Of a stretch of 64,000 nucleotides of DNA, positions 25,509-33,896 are shown in pieces. Positions within the stretch are counted from its first letter, which is position 1, and every line of letters begins with the position of its first letter. The stretch comes from Enterococcus wangshanyuanii (GTDB lineage Bacteria > Bacillota > Bacilli > Lactobacillales > Enterococcaceae), in assembly GCF_002197645.1 (NCBI RefSeq), contig NZ_CP021874.1:1116001-1180000 (forward strand), written 5' to 3'. The translations under genes and the position numbers were made by a program. The notes beneath the pieces are model-generated. The model made no database searches. It had not been told where the DNA came from and was given only the letters and a program-made list of their open reading frames with translations.

Positions 25509-26888
25509 TTACTGGATTGGATAGTGGGCAGCTAGGTAGTCCCCTAAAACTGTTCGCAAAAATTCCGGGAAGATAAATTCAATGTCTCCAGCTATTTCAA
25601 TGGTCGGGAAAAATGGAATAAACATAAAATGATCGACCGTCGTAAAGGTATATTTTTTGTGTAGATCAATCGGCCGATTTTGCCAAAGGGCTTGCCGCGT
25701 TTGTTTATCATAAGAAAAACCATCATAATATAACTCCCCGAAAACCTTACCGCGAAAACCCATTCCAGAAATAGGAAATTTACGTAAATAATGTCGATTT
25801 TTCTCCATTTCTTGCAACATCCGAACAAAATCAGCACCTGAAAGAGTTACTCGAATCAAATGCATAGGATGCGGCAAGCTTTCATGCAACTGATCTTTGT
25901 CAACGATACCTTTGGGGATATCTGTCAAAAATAGACCATTATTCAATACAGCAGCTTCTGTTCCGCCTTTTTCTTTTAATGCGTTTAAAGCTATCGTCAT
26001 CAATGAATGTTCAGTATTTAGGTCGATAGAAAGTGGATATGGAATCTCAGCAAGCTGCTCTTCCCGCAGTAATTGATGGCCTAAAGCTAAGTAATCCTCG
26101 ATTTCTCTTCGATCATCTACTTCTTCTGGTAAATCAGCTGTGGGTAAGGCTTTTGCTGTACTATGAATGATTTTATTTTGTTCGACCATTACATGGACCT
26201 CTCCAATATAGTGACCGAATTTTCCTGCTGCAGATAATTGCGTTTGATTGATTTTTTCTCCATGTCTAAATAAATGATGTGTATGTGAGCCTAATAAAAT
26301 ATCGATTTCCGGAAATTCATTGGCCAGTCTGATATCTTCATCAATGCCTAAATGACTCATCAATATCAAAATATCACACATGGGACGAACCTTTGTAAGT
26401 AACGATGGTAAAACCGATTTAGCCGTGTGGATCGTCCAGCCATTTGGTTCATAGGTCAAAGGAAAAGGAGCTGTTAATGCAATCAGCCCAATTTTAGTAT
26501 GGCCTGCTGTTTCTATAAGTTTGAATGGCTCTGACCACTCCGGGGTTTCTCCAGTTTCTTTATCTTGTAAATTTGCCAGCAGCACATTGAAATTTCGATG
26601 ATCATACAAATGGGTCAGCTGTTCTTTAGAATTCCCTACGCCTTCATTATTCCCAATTGTTGCTGCATCATAGCCGATCGTATTCATCAGCTCAATATTT
26701 GCTTGTCCATCAGTCGCTTCAGTCAATGGATGCCAGCGATCAACAAAATCCCCAAGATCAACTGTTAGAACTGTTTTTCCTGTACGGAGATACTTCTCTT
26801 TTTGACTCGTCAGATACCGTCTGATCTTTGGCCAGTTTTCTAGGTGGGAATGTAGATCATTTGTGTGAAAGATGACGATTTCTTCCAT
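25509..26888 (-). CDS. Metallophosphoesterase / 5'-nucleotidase family protein (YunD-like)
   Basis: This cytoplasmic protein of about 459 residues has an N-terminal calcineurin-like metallophosphatase domain (FHTNDLHSH near 5, DLGDFVDRW near 45, GNNEG near 75, LMSHLG near 175, LGSHTHHLF near 205) and a C-terminal 5'-nucleotidase domain (from about 290, with AAVLNNGLFLTDIPKG). It lacks a signal peptide, unlike secreted 5'-nucleotidases. Likely substrates are nucleotides or UDP-sugars. The start is ATG 26888, 7 bases after GGAGG. Confidence 0.9.
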   Translation of the reverse strand: MEEIVIFHTNDLHSHLENWPKIRRYLTSQKEKYLRTGKTVLTVDLGDFVDRWHPLTEATDGQANIELMNTIGYDAATIGNNEGVGNSKEQLTHLYDHRNFNVLLANLQDKETGETPEWSEPFKLIETAGHTKIGLIALTAPFPLTYEPNGWTIHTAKSVLPSLLTKVRPMCDILILMSHLGIDEDIRLANEFPEIDILLGSHTHHLFRHGEKINQTQLSAAGKFGHYIGEVHVMVEQNKIIHSTAKALPTADLPEEVDDRREIEDYLALGHQLLREEQLAEIPYPLSIDLNTEHSLMTIALNALKEKGGTEAAVLNNGLFLTDIPKGIVDKDQLHESLPHPMHLIRVTLSGADFVRMLQEMEKNRHYLRKFPISGMGFRGKVFGELYYDGFSYDKQTRQALWQNRPIDLHKKYTFTTVDHFMFIPFFPTIEIAGDIEFIFPEFLRTVLGDYLAAHYPIQ

Positions 26889-27204
26889 CATAGCACCTCC
26901 AAAATTCAGTATATAAAAGTATAGTACCATATTTAGACTTGAAGTATATTGCAACTTCCTCTAATTCTCTTTTGTTCATCTAATTGTTACTGTACCGCAG
27001 TTTTCGGATATTTTCACTATTTATAGTTTTCTTTTGATATGGTATTCAAAGGGGATTCAGTTTGAACAATGACATCTGCACCTTCGGTAGCGTTTGCAGT
27101 TACATTTTGAAATGAACTGCTCCAAATAAAAGCAACACTGACAAAATTATTTTCTTCATGTAAAACTCCTTACTAATATTAAATTGACAATATGTAAAAA
27201 TAAT
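26889..27204. other. Intergenic region with a decayed secreted-protein gene
   Basis: This 316-base gap between the YunD-like gene and the small lipoprotein gene holds one frameshifted coding remnant (27017-27159). Apart from that, only A/T-rich sequence with no clear terminator is visible. Confidence 0.5.
27017..27159 (-). pseudogene. Frameshifted fragment of a secreted protein
   Basis: ATG 27159 follows a good RBS (AAGGAG) and encodes a signal-peptide start MKKIILSVLLLFGAV, then stops after 19 codons. One frame over, translation continues as SSFQNVTANATEGADVIVQT up to TAG 27017. VTANATEG looks like a signal-peptidase site followed by the mature start seen in enterococcal secreted and WxL-type proteins. 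The simplest reading is an indel plus truncation. A genuine 19-residue peptide cannot be ruled out. Confidence 0.45.
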
Positions 27205-27579
27205 TCATTTGTAAAATTGGATTGGTTTACTAGTCCCCTCAATGCCTTCAGTTCCATCAATGCTTTTTGTATATATCATTTCATTATCTGATAGCTTGAA
27301 TGTTAAAACTATTTTTTCATATTTGAGAATTAAGGTATCTTTAGTAACTGTATCTATAACGCAAATGTACTTATACTTCTGCACATTATTTTCCAACAAT
27401 TCTGCGATGATATGTCTATTTTCCGATTTAACAAGACTCAATTCATATCTCGAGTCTTCTCTTTTGCCTTCCCAAGTCTTTAAAAACAAATCTGTAGTCT
27501 CCTCTTTTTTTTCTGTTTTACAACTACTCAGACTAATTAAACATATTAGAACTACTAATATTACAGACAATTTCTTCAC
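27205..27579 (-). CDS. Small putative lipoprotein
   Basis: This 124-residue protein has a lipoprotein signal: basic N terminus, hydrophobic VILVVLICLISL, and lipobox LSSC with Cys20. The mature part is a charged, probably beta-rich domain of about 100 residues (YELSLVKSENRHIIAELL, then DTLILKYEKIVLTFKL). I do not recognise the family. It looks like a monocistronic accessory gene next to the decayed secreted-protein fragment. Confidence 0.7.
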   Translation of the reverse strand: MKKLSVILVVLICLISLSSCKTEKKEETTDLFLKTWEGKREDSRYELSLVKSENRHIIAELLENNVQKYKYICVIDTVTKDTLILKYEKIVLTFKLSDNEMIYTKSIDGTEGIEGTSKPIQFYK

Positions 27580-27756
27580 TAATTCTCCTCACTTTCTGAA
27601 ACAACATGATGTACAATACATTTTAACACATAATGTAAGATATAAAAAAGATAGCAAATAAAAAAGCTCCCATCTCATAAGAAATAGGTTGATTGGTATT
27701 CAAACATTTATCAATGAAGTATAATAAAGTAACAACGAAAATACAGGAGGCTCGAA

Positions 27757-28215
27757 ATGAAAGTACACGCTCCTTTTGGTTTCATTTGGCTCGATGCAAA
27801 TGATCAAGGTCTGACAAAAATTTCTTTTACTGAACTGTCAGAACACCACGACAATCGATATACACGGCAAGCGGCAGATGAATTGGCTGACTATTTTTCA
27901 GGAAAGCGAACGTCCTTTAGTGTACCTTTGTCGATTCAAACTGGCACAGTCTTTCAACAAAAGGTATGGCAGGCTCTTACTCAGATTCCATACGGTGAAA
28001 CGCGTAGTTATTTAGAGATCGCTAGTGCAGTCGATTCCCCAAAAGCTGTTCGCGCAATAGGCCAAGCGAATAGTAAGAATCCACTTCCAATCATTATTCC
28101 CTGTCATCGTGTGATCGGTAAAAACGGACAGCTGACAGGCTATTTAGGTAGCGCTGAACAAGAGGGGTTAAGCATCAAACAAACTCTCTTAACGATCGAA
28201 CATATTATTTTTTAA
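27757..28215 (+). CDS. ogt: Methylated-DNA--[protein]-cysteine S-methyltransferase
   Basis: This 152-residue DNA repair protein removes alkyl groups from O6-methylguanine in a suicide reaction. The active-site motif IIIPCHRVIG (Cys about 113), the DNA-binding helix region PKAVRAIGQANSKNPL and the YGETRSYLEIA segment (about 86-96) are intact. CAGGAGG gives a strong RBS. It is a single gene. Ogt and AdaB names are used for the same family. Confidence 0.93.
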   Translation: MKVHAPFGFIWLDANDQGLTKISFTELSEHHDNRYTRQAADELADYFSGKRTSFSVPLSIQTGTVFQQKVWQALTQIPYGETRSYLEIASAVDSPKAVRAIGQANSKNPLPIIIPCHRVIGKNGQLTGYLGSAEQEGLSIKQTLLTIEHIIF

Positions 28216-28217
28216 TT

Positions 28218-28260
28218 AAAAAACGTGTGAAACCTCAATTTTATAGGTTCCACACGTTTT
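28218..28260. terminator. Bidirectional terminator between ogt and gls24
   Basis: AAAACGTGTG, AACCT and AGGTT, CACACGTTTT pair with one mismatch around an A/T loop between two convergent genes. Confidence 0.88.
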
Positions 28261-28279
28261 GTCATGTTATTAGCTTGAT

Positions 28280-28705
28280 TTAATTTACAGTTTTAACAGT
28301 CTCAGTCGCTTCTTTTCCTCGATACTTTTCCAAATATTGTTCTTTGGTCATCACATCACCGACATTCATATTGAATTCCACAAGATCCAACCCAGTCATA
28401 TAATGGATCGCTTGTTTGATCTTCTCAACTGTTTTGTCGAATAACATAGAAATATCAACATCGTACTGACAAATAACAGAAACATCAACGGCTACTTGTT
28501 TCGTTCCAACTTCAACGTCGATTCCTTTTGTCAAATCCTCATTATCTCTAAAACGTTCTGCAAAATCCGTAAACAAATTTCCACTCAGACCTAAAATACC
28601 GTCAACTTCCGAAATAACAACGCCTACGATTTTTTTGATCACGACATCATCAAAAGTCAACTTCGATTTTAATTGAGCCACATTCTCTTTAACTTCTTCT
28701 GTCAT
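28280..28705 (-). CDS. Asp23/Gls24 family envelope stress protein
   Basis: This 141-residue Asp23/Gls24 protein has the typical DDVVIKKIVGVVISEVDGILGL N-terminal half and VDVSVICQYDVDISML. In E. faecalis, Gls24 is a general stress protein linked to bile salt tolerance and virulence. It is the last of amaP-DUF2273-gls24, where AmaP anchors the protein at the membrane. A stress-inducible operon is expected. Confidence 0.92.
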   Translation of the reverse strand: MTEEVKENVAQLKSKLTFDDVVIKKIVGVVISEVDGILGLSGNLFTDFAERFRDNEDLTKGIDVEVGTKQVAVDVSVICQYDVDISMLFDKTVEKIKQAIHYMTGLDLVEFNMNVGDVMTKEQYLEKYRGKEATETVKTVN

Positions 28706-28734
28706 TTTTATTTTCCCCTTTCAAAATTTTTTGT

Positions 28735-28971
28735 TTAAATTCCTATCATCCCGCGTACTGCATCGATCAAGGAATAGATATCCAAATCTTCATCCCGCAT
28801 TTTACCGATAAGATATCCTACTGCACCAAAAATCAGCAGAACCAATGTTTTCCCAAAGCCGATCCAAAGGAAAAGTACTGCCAATAAGAAAAACAAGGTT
28901 GTCCAGATGATTCTAAAGCGGTACGGTTTAAGCCGTTTGATCCACTCTTCTTTTTGTTTTTGCTCCATCAT
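28735..28971 (-). CDS. DUF2273 family small membrane protein
   Basis: This 78-residue protein has two membrane helices (about 18-36 and 40-58) and conserved RFRIIWTTLFFLLAVLFLW and GAVGYLIGKMRDEDLDIY. It is the standard middle gene between amaP and gls24 in lactic acid bacteria. The function is unknown beyond the stress operon. Two consecutive ATG codons follow GGGGGG, so the start may be one codon later. Confidence 0.88.
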   Translation of the reverse strand: MMEQKQKEEWIKRLKPYRFRIIWTTLFFLLAVLFLWIGFGKTLVLLIFGAVGYLIGKMRDEDLDIYSLIDAVRGMIGI

Positions 28972-28980
28972 TGTTCCCCC

Positions 28981-29544
28981 CTAAACGACTCGTGATTGTT
29001 TTTTTCCAAATGAAGTAGAATTTGTTGGTTCTTTTTCCTTTAAAGAAACGGTCACACTACTTTCGATCGATTCTAACGCCTTAGCCAACGCTTCTTCCAC
29101 CCGTAATTTAATCTCATCCGCCATTGGGGCAAAGTCTTCCTTACTACGAACGTCGATTTTCAGTTTAACGACGACCTTTTCTTTTCCTTTGATCTTGACA
29201 ACTACTTTTGTTTTATCTGGATGAATCACTGAATCATAGGCATTTTGCACAATTTGAATAAGGGTGCTTCTAAGAACCTCCGTACGGTTCAGCCCATCTT
29301 TTACAACCAATCGCTTGCGGCGCGCAGAAACAGATAAGACAAACAATAAAATAAGAGTCAAAAGACCGCCTAAAATCACCAAAATCCACTCAAAAAACGA
29401 GAACAGCCACAAATGACCAATGATAAAATTCCCAATTATTGAAGATAGCCAGGGAATTTGGAGTACTTGGCTAAGTAACCCTAGCGTTCCAATGAAAAGT
29501 ACTAATGCGATCAATCCAAATAGGATCTTTATAAATCGCCTCAT
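28981..29544 (-). CDS. amaP: AmaP, alkaline shock response membrane anchor protein
   Basis: This 187-residue protein has two N-terminal membrane helices (about 7-27 and 50-72) and a cytoplasmic Asp23-like domain (about 80-165) with VVKIKGKEKVVVKLKIDVRS. In Staphylococcus, AmaP anchors Asp23 to the membrane. It is the first gene of the three-gene stress operon. Confidence 0.9.
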   Translation of the reverse strand: MRRFIKILFGLIALVLFIGTLGLLSQVLQIPWLSSIIGNFIIGHLWLFSFFEWILVILGGLLTLILLFVLSVSARRKRLVVKDGLNRTEVLRSTLIQIVQNAYDSVIHPDKTKVVVKIKGKEKVVVKLKIDVRSKEDFAPMADEIKLRVEEALAKALESIESSVTVSLKEKEPTNSTSFGKKQSRVV

Positions 29545-29656
29545 AATTATCTCTCCTCATAAACCTGCATTTTTTTATCTTATTTAAATTGTACCGCCTA
29601 AAATTTTGTATTACAAAAGATACGAACTCTATTTGAACAAATCCTAGAAAAAAACG

Positions 29657-29690
29657 AACTAGTCTTTCTCTCTAACAAGTTTGACTAGTC
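29657..29690 (-). terminator. Terminator after the AI-2E family transporter gene
   Basis: ACTAGTC pairs with GACTAGT around a loop, with A and T runs on both sides, 12 bases after the stop. Confidence 0.7.
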
Positions 29691-29702
29691 CATTTTTTTA
29701 GT

Positions 29703-30884
29703 TTATTCATCTAAGTATTCTTCTTTGGAAAATTCAGTATCCTCGTACTCTCCACTCTCTCCATAGTACTGATTATAACGTTGTTTGAATTTACGGAAAA
29801 TATAAGTAACCAATACTTTAGCAATCGCATAAATCGGAATCCCAAAAATCAACCCAAACATGCCGAGTAAATCACCCATTACTAACAAAACGATCACAAT
29901 GGTCAATGGATGGACAACAAGACGTTTTCCCATCACTTGCGGCGCAATCAAATGACCATTCAGCATTTGGACGATCATCCAGACAATACTCATTTTGATA
30001 AACATTCCAAACGAAACCATTAAAGCAACGATCGCAGCTGGAATAAACGCGATCACTGGACCAATATAAGGAATCACAGCTGTCACACCAACAATGATCG
30101 ATAGTGTACCTGAGTAAGGTACTTTGATCAGCCAAAAACCGATGAAGGTCAAAATACCGATCGCGATCGATACTAGGATTTGACCTTTTAAATAGGCACC
30201 TACTTGACTGCTCATCGTTGCTCCGATTTCTTTGGCATCTTTTCTAAAACGAGGCGGTATAATACTTAACACAAATGAAAAGAATTTTTGATCATCCTTT
30301 AGTAAAAAGAAAGTGATGATCGGTGCCGTGACCATTATAAGTGCAAAACCAGTCAGTGTTGAAAACACAGTTGAAGCTCCTTCAACTGCTTTTGAAAAAT
30401 AACTACCGATTTTATCCGACACATTGTCGAACCAATTTTGAACACTAGCTAATGCATCTGCTAAAGGCTTTTCGAATGCGGAATTATGGAAAAAGTCAGC
30501 AACCATTTTGTTGAGATCTTCCATATATTGAGGAAAACTTTTGACCAGACCATCCACTTGCTTTTGGATGATTGGAACGACCAAAATAATCCCAACAACG
30601 AGCAATGTGATCAATACAACAAAAATAGCTGATACACCATACACTCGTTTTACCTTGTGCTTTTCCAGCCAATTTACAACCGGGTTAAATAAATAATATA
30701 AAATCAATGCTAAAATTGTTGGACCTATAATCGTCTTAAATACAACCCCGATCGGACCAAAGATAAAGCCAACTTGGTGAAAAATGAAAATCACTGCACC
30801 TAATAACAGTAAAGCTACGAGCGTAAATAACAGATTTTTTCCCCCAAGAAATTTGATCCAGCGTGTTTCTTGTTTCTTTTCCAA
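29703..30884 (-). CDS. AI-2E family transporter (PerM-like membrane protein)
   Basis: This protein of about 393 residues has roughly eight membrane helices, the family segment LKGQILVSIAIGILTFIGFWLI (split around 235-257), and the conserved VTAVIPYIGPVIAFIPAAIVALM. Members have been linked to autoinducer-2 export or Na+/H+ exchange, but the function of most is unknown. A TTG at 30884 follows GGGAGGG at 6 bases and gives MEKKQ; ATG codons 15-18 bases upstream lack an RBS. Confidence 0.85.
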   Translation of the reverse strand: MEKKQETRWIKFLGGKNLLFTLVALLLLGAVIFIFHQVGFIFGPIGVVFKTIIGPTILALILYYLFNPVVNWLEKHKVKRVYGVSAIFVVLITLLVVGIILVVPIIQKQVDGLVKSFPQYMEDLNKMVADFFHNSAFEKPLADALASVQNWFDNVSDKIGSYFSKAVEGASTVFSTLTGFALIMVTAPIITFFLLKDDQKFFSFVLSIIPPRFRKDAKEIGATMSSQVGAYLKGQILVSIAIGILTFIGFWLIKVPYSGTLSIIVGVTAVIPYIGPVIAFIPAAIVALMVSFGMFIKMSIVWMIVQMLNGHLIAPQVMGKRLVVHPLTIVIVLLVMGDLLGMFGLIFGIPIYAIAKVLVTYIFRKFKQRYNQYYGESGEYEDTEFSKEEYLDE

Positions 30885-30963
30885 ATCTATCCCTCCCATC
30901 ATCCATTTAATTGTATCTAAAAAAAGTGTATCTGTAAAAAAATTCAGTCATGATAAACAAAAA

Positions 30964-30994
30964 TCACTCAGCCGCTATTACGCTAACTGAGTGA
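30964..30994 (-). terminator. Terminator after RNase J2
   Basis: TCACTCAG pairs with CTGAGTGA with additional inner pairs; on the minus strand it is followed by TTTTTG. It lies 11 bases after the RNase J2 stop. Confidence 0.82.
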
Positions 30995-31004
30995 CTGTTA
31001 GATG

Positions 31005-32693
31005 CTAATTTGATGCCTTGCGTCCTTTTCTTTGAGTAGCCTCCATGATAACTGGTAGGATCACTGGACGACGTTTCGTTTGTTCAAACAAATAACGGCT
31101 CAATTGCTCCCGGATGTCTTGTTTCAACTTACTCCACTCAAAATCGCTGCTTTCGAGATGTTTTTCAACGATCTCAGTCACGATATTGCTACTTTCTTTC
31201 ATCAAGTCTTTGCTTGTTTTAACATAAACAAAGCCTCTTGAGGTAATTTTAGCAGGAGAAACGATCCGCTTTTCACGGCGATTGATCGTCACAACAGCAA
31301 CAAAAATACCATCTTCTGATAGAATTCGACGATCGCGTAGAACGATATTACCGATATCACCAACACCGATTCCATCGATCATAATATTTTCAGCAGTTGT
31401 ACTACCAGCTACTGTCATCTTATTCTTCGTATATTCAAGAATATCACCGCGACCTGTGATAAAAATGTTCTTATAAGGAATACCTAATTCATGTGCTAAG
31501 TCAGCATGTGCTGCTAATTGCCGGTACTCTCCTTGTACAGGAATGAAATATTTAGGTTTGATCAAGTTTAACATCAGCTGTAAATCTGTCGGACTAGCAT
31601 GACCAGACACACGCATATTATCTGAGATTTGTTTGACAACACCGCCAGCACGATAAACGATATCTTCTGTTTTGGCAACAGCTGTTTCCATCGCTGTTGT
31701 TGGCGTAGTCGTGATGTAAACTAAATCACCTTCCTGGATTTTGATCGTACGGTGGGTTTTGTTCGCCATTTTCTGCAGCGATTTGATTGGCTCACCCATC
31801 GTTCCTGTTTCCAGAATGATCAGTTGCTCCGCCTGATATTTTTTCATTTCTTTGACACCGATGATCAAATCTTCACTTGGTAACTTTAACTTATCTAACT
31901 TGATCGCTGTGTTGATGATTCGTTGGAAATCTTGTCCTGTTAAAACGATCTTGCGATCAGAGCGATGGGCAGCGTCTAAAATTTGCTGCACACGTTGCAA
32001 ATTACTTGCCACGCAAGCTACGATAATACGGCCTTCCCAGTAACGAATCGTATCGAATACTTCATCTGCAATTTGAAGTTCAGAAACAACTTGTGAAGGA
32101 TTTTCAGCATTTGACGAATCACTCAATAAGGCAAGAACACCCTCGTTTCCGATTTCTGCTAAACGCCCAAAATCAGTTTGATACATCGGTATTGCACTTT
32201 GATCAAATTTGAAATCACCTGTGTAGACAATATTGCCTTCTTTGGTTTTCAGATTGATTCCGATTGAGTCAGGAATCGTATGTGTGGTTCTGAAAAAGCT
32301 GATTGTTGCATGCGCAAAATCGATTTCCGTATGTGCATCAACTACGTGAAAATCATCAAAGTTTTTTGATTCAGCATGATCACCTACGTTTAATTTAGCT
32401 AACTCGATCGTTAACTCCGTACCAAAAACTGGTACATGAACTTTGGCTAACAGATACGGTAACGCTCCAATCGCATCTGCATGACCATGTGTTAAGAAAA
32501 CCCCGGCAACTCGATCAATGTTTTCTTCCAAATACGTAAAATCAGGAATGACCACATCAATCCCCAGCAGTTCATTTTCTGGATATTTTAATCCGCAATC
32601 CAGCACAAAAATTTCATCTTCCACTTCTGCGATGTACATATTTTTACCATTTTCACGAACGCCGCCTAAGGGAACGATTTTTATTGTACTCAC
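31005..32693 (-). CDS. rnjB: Ribonuclease J2
   Basis: This protein of about 562 residues has a beta-lactamase/beta-CASP RNase J architecture. The metal motif that reads HGHEDHIGG in RNase J1 is HGHADAIGA here (about 73-81), so a metal-ligand His is replaced by Ala. This is the form of lactic-acid-bacterial RNase J2, which has weak activity and works with J1. Later motifs (HTIPDSIG, YTGDFKFD, SGHASPTD) are present. GTG 32693 was chosen because AGAGGTG lies 7 bases upstream. It lies 31 bases after dapA in the same direction. Confidence 0.92.
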   Translation of the reverse strand: MSTIKIVPLGGVRENGKNMYIAEVEDEIFVLDCGLKYPENELLGIDVVIPDFTYLEENIDRVAGVFLTHGHADAIGALPYLLAKVHVPVFGTELTIELAKLNVGDHAESKNFDDFHVVDAHTEIDFAHATISFFRTTHTIPDSIGINLKTKEGNIVYTGDFKFDQSAIPMYQTDFGRLAEIGNEGVLALLSDSSNAENPSQVVSELQIADEVFDTIRYWEGRIIVACVASNLQRVQQILDAAHRSDRKIVLTGQDFQRIINTAIKLDKLKLPSEDLIIGVKEMKKYQAEQLIILETGTMGEPIKSLQKMANKTHRTIKIQEGDLVYITTTPTTAMETAVAKTEDIVYRAGGVVKQISDNMRVSGHASPTDLQLMLNLIKPKYFIPVQGEYRQLAAHADLAHELGIPYKNIFITGRGDILEYTKNKMTVAGSTTAENIMIDGIGVGDIGNIVLRDRRILSEDGIFVAVVTINRREKRIVSPAKITSRGFVYVKTSKDLMKESSNIVTEIVEKHLESSDFEWSKLKQDIREQLSRYLFEQTKRRPVILPVIMEATQRKGRKASN

Positions 32694-32724
32694 TAGTTTC
32701 ACCTCTCTATATTCTCATACCAGA

Positions 32725-33597
32725 TCATAGATCCAATATGCTTAAAATTTTCGCCTTTTCTTCAGAAGTACAAGATACAAGAGGTAAACGTAAATCACCG
32801 ACAGCAATGCCTAAATGATTTAACGCCGCTTTAACTGGCGCAGGAGATGGTACTGAAAACAGTACATTCATCTTAGGCAGTAATTGCCGTTGAATCGCTG
32901 CTGCTTTTTTTAAATCTCCTTGATCCAGTGCTTGATACATGTTATACATTTCCGTACCAAAAACATGACTGGCTACCGAAATGACCCCTTGTCCACCTAT
33001 CGCTTTATTTGAAAAAGCTAAGGAATCTTCTCCAGTATACACTAAAAAGTCTTTTGGCGCTTTCTCAACCAACTCAGTTAAGGCATCTAAACCAAAACAT
33101 TCTTTGATGGCCACGATATTTTTCAACTCTGCTAAACGCAAACTTGTTGCTACATCAAGGCTGGCAACCGTTCTTCCCGGCACATTATACAAAATGATCG
33201 GTAAATCACTTGCTTCAGCAATGGCTTTAAAATGTTGATATAATCCTTCTTGATTTGGTTTATTGTAATAAGGAACAACAGCTAAACCAGCATCGATCCC
33301 TCTAATAGCAGAAATTTCTTTGACAAATTCAACTGAATCACGTGTATCATTGGTTCCCACACCACAAATGATCGGTACACGCCCATCAACTAAACGAATC
33401 ACTTCATTGAACAACTCGATTTCTTCATCATGAGTCAAAGTAGGGGATTCTCCCGTTGTACCTGCTAAAATTATTCCTTCTGTATGATTATCAAGCAGAT
33501 GATTCACCAATTGAGGCAATCTAGAAAAATCGATTGCACCATTTTCGTCAAAAGGTGTGACCATAGCTGTGATGATCGTTGCATTTTCTAAATTCAT
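32725..33597 (-). CDS. dapA: 4-hydroxy-tetrahydrodipicolinate synthase
   Basis: This 290-residue class I aldolase condenses pyruvate and aspartate semialdehyde in the lysine/diaminopimelate pathway. Motifs: GTTGESPTL (about 46-54), the Tyr of [14 protein letters not shown] (about 107), and Schiff-base Lys in IVAIKECFG (about 162). It follows asd, which supplies the substrate, with a 299-base gap filled by two palindromic repeats. Confidence 0.95.
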   Translation of the reverse strand: MNLENATIITAMVTPFDENGAIDFSRLPQLVNHLLDNHTEGIILAGTTGESPTLTHDEEIELFNEVIRLVDGRVPIICGVGTNDTRDSVEFVKEISAIRGIDAGLAVVPYYNKPNQEGLYQHFKAIAEASDLPIILYNVPGRTVASLDVATSLRLAELKNIVAIKECFGLDALTELVEKAPKDFLVYTGEDSLAFSNKAIGGQGVISVASHVFGTEMYNMYQALDQGDLKKAAAIQRQLLPKMNVLFSVPSPAPVKAALNHLGIAVGDLRLPLVSCTSEEKAKILSILDL

Positions 33598-33616
33598 ACT
33601 TACTTCCTCCTAATTT

Positions 33617-33734
33617 AAAAGCGGAACAGGCTCGTCAAGCTCTGAAAGAAAAATAGGAAAAATCGATTGAGACGCTTTTTGTCTCATTCTATTTTTATCT
33701 TTTTTCCGAAGAGCTAGCCTGTGCAGCTGGATAA
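33617..33734. repeat. Palindromic repeat family, copy R3
   Basis: It begins AAAAGCGGAACA and ends TGTGCAGCTGGATAA. The outer arms are ACAGGCT / AGCCTGT, the middle arms GAAAAAT..AAAAAT / ATTTTT..TTTTTTC, and the inner hairpin GAGAC / GTCTC. It has the same plan as R1 and R2 but a different primary sequence in the paired arms. Confidence 0.85.
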
Positions 33735-33740
33735 CAATAG

Positions 33741-33854
33741 ATGCGGAACAAATCGCTTAATCCTGTAGAAAATTAGGAAATTGACTTTGTGACATTCTTT
33801 GTCACACTGGCAATTTGTCTATTTTCCTAAGGATTGATTTGTGCAGCTGGATAA
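33741..33854. repeat. Palindromic repeat family, copy R4
   Basis: It begins 6 bases after R3, in the same orientation, with GCGGAACA, and ends TGTGCAGCTGGATAA. The outer arms are ACAAATC / GATTTGT, with AATCCT / AGGATT inside; the middle arms are GAAAAT..AAATTG / CAATTT..ATTTTC and the inner hairpin is TGTGAC / GTCACA. All paired regions differ from R1-R3 yet remain complementary. Confidence 0.85.
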
Positions 33855-33896
33855 TAACAAGCTTCCAATTTCCAAAGCGCCAATTTTTGGAGCGAT

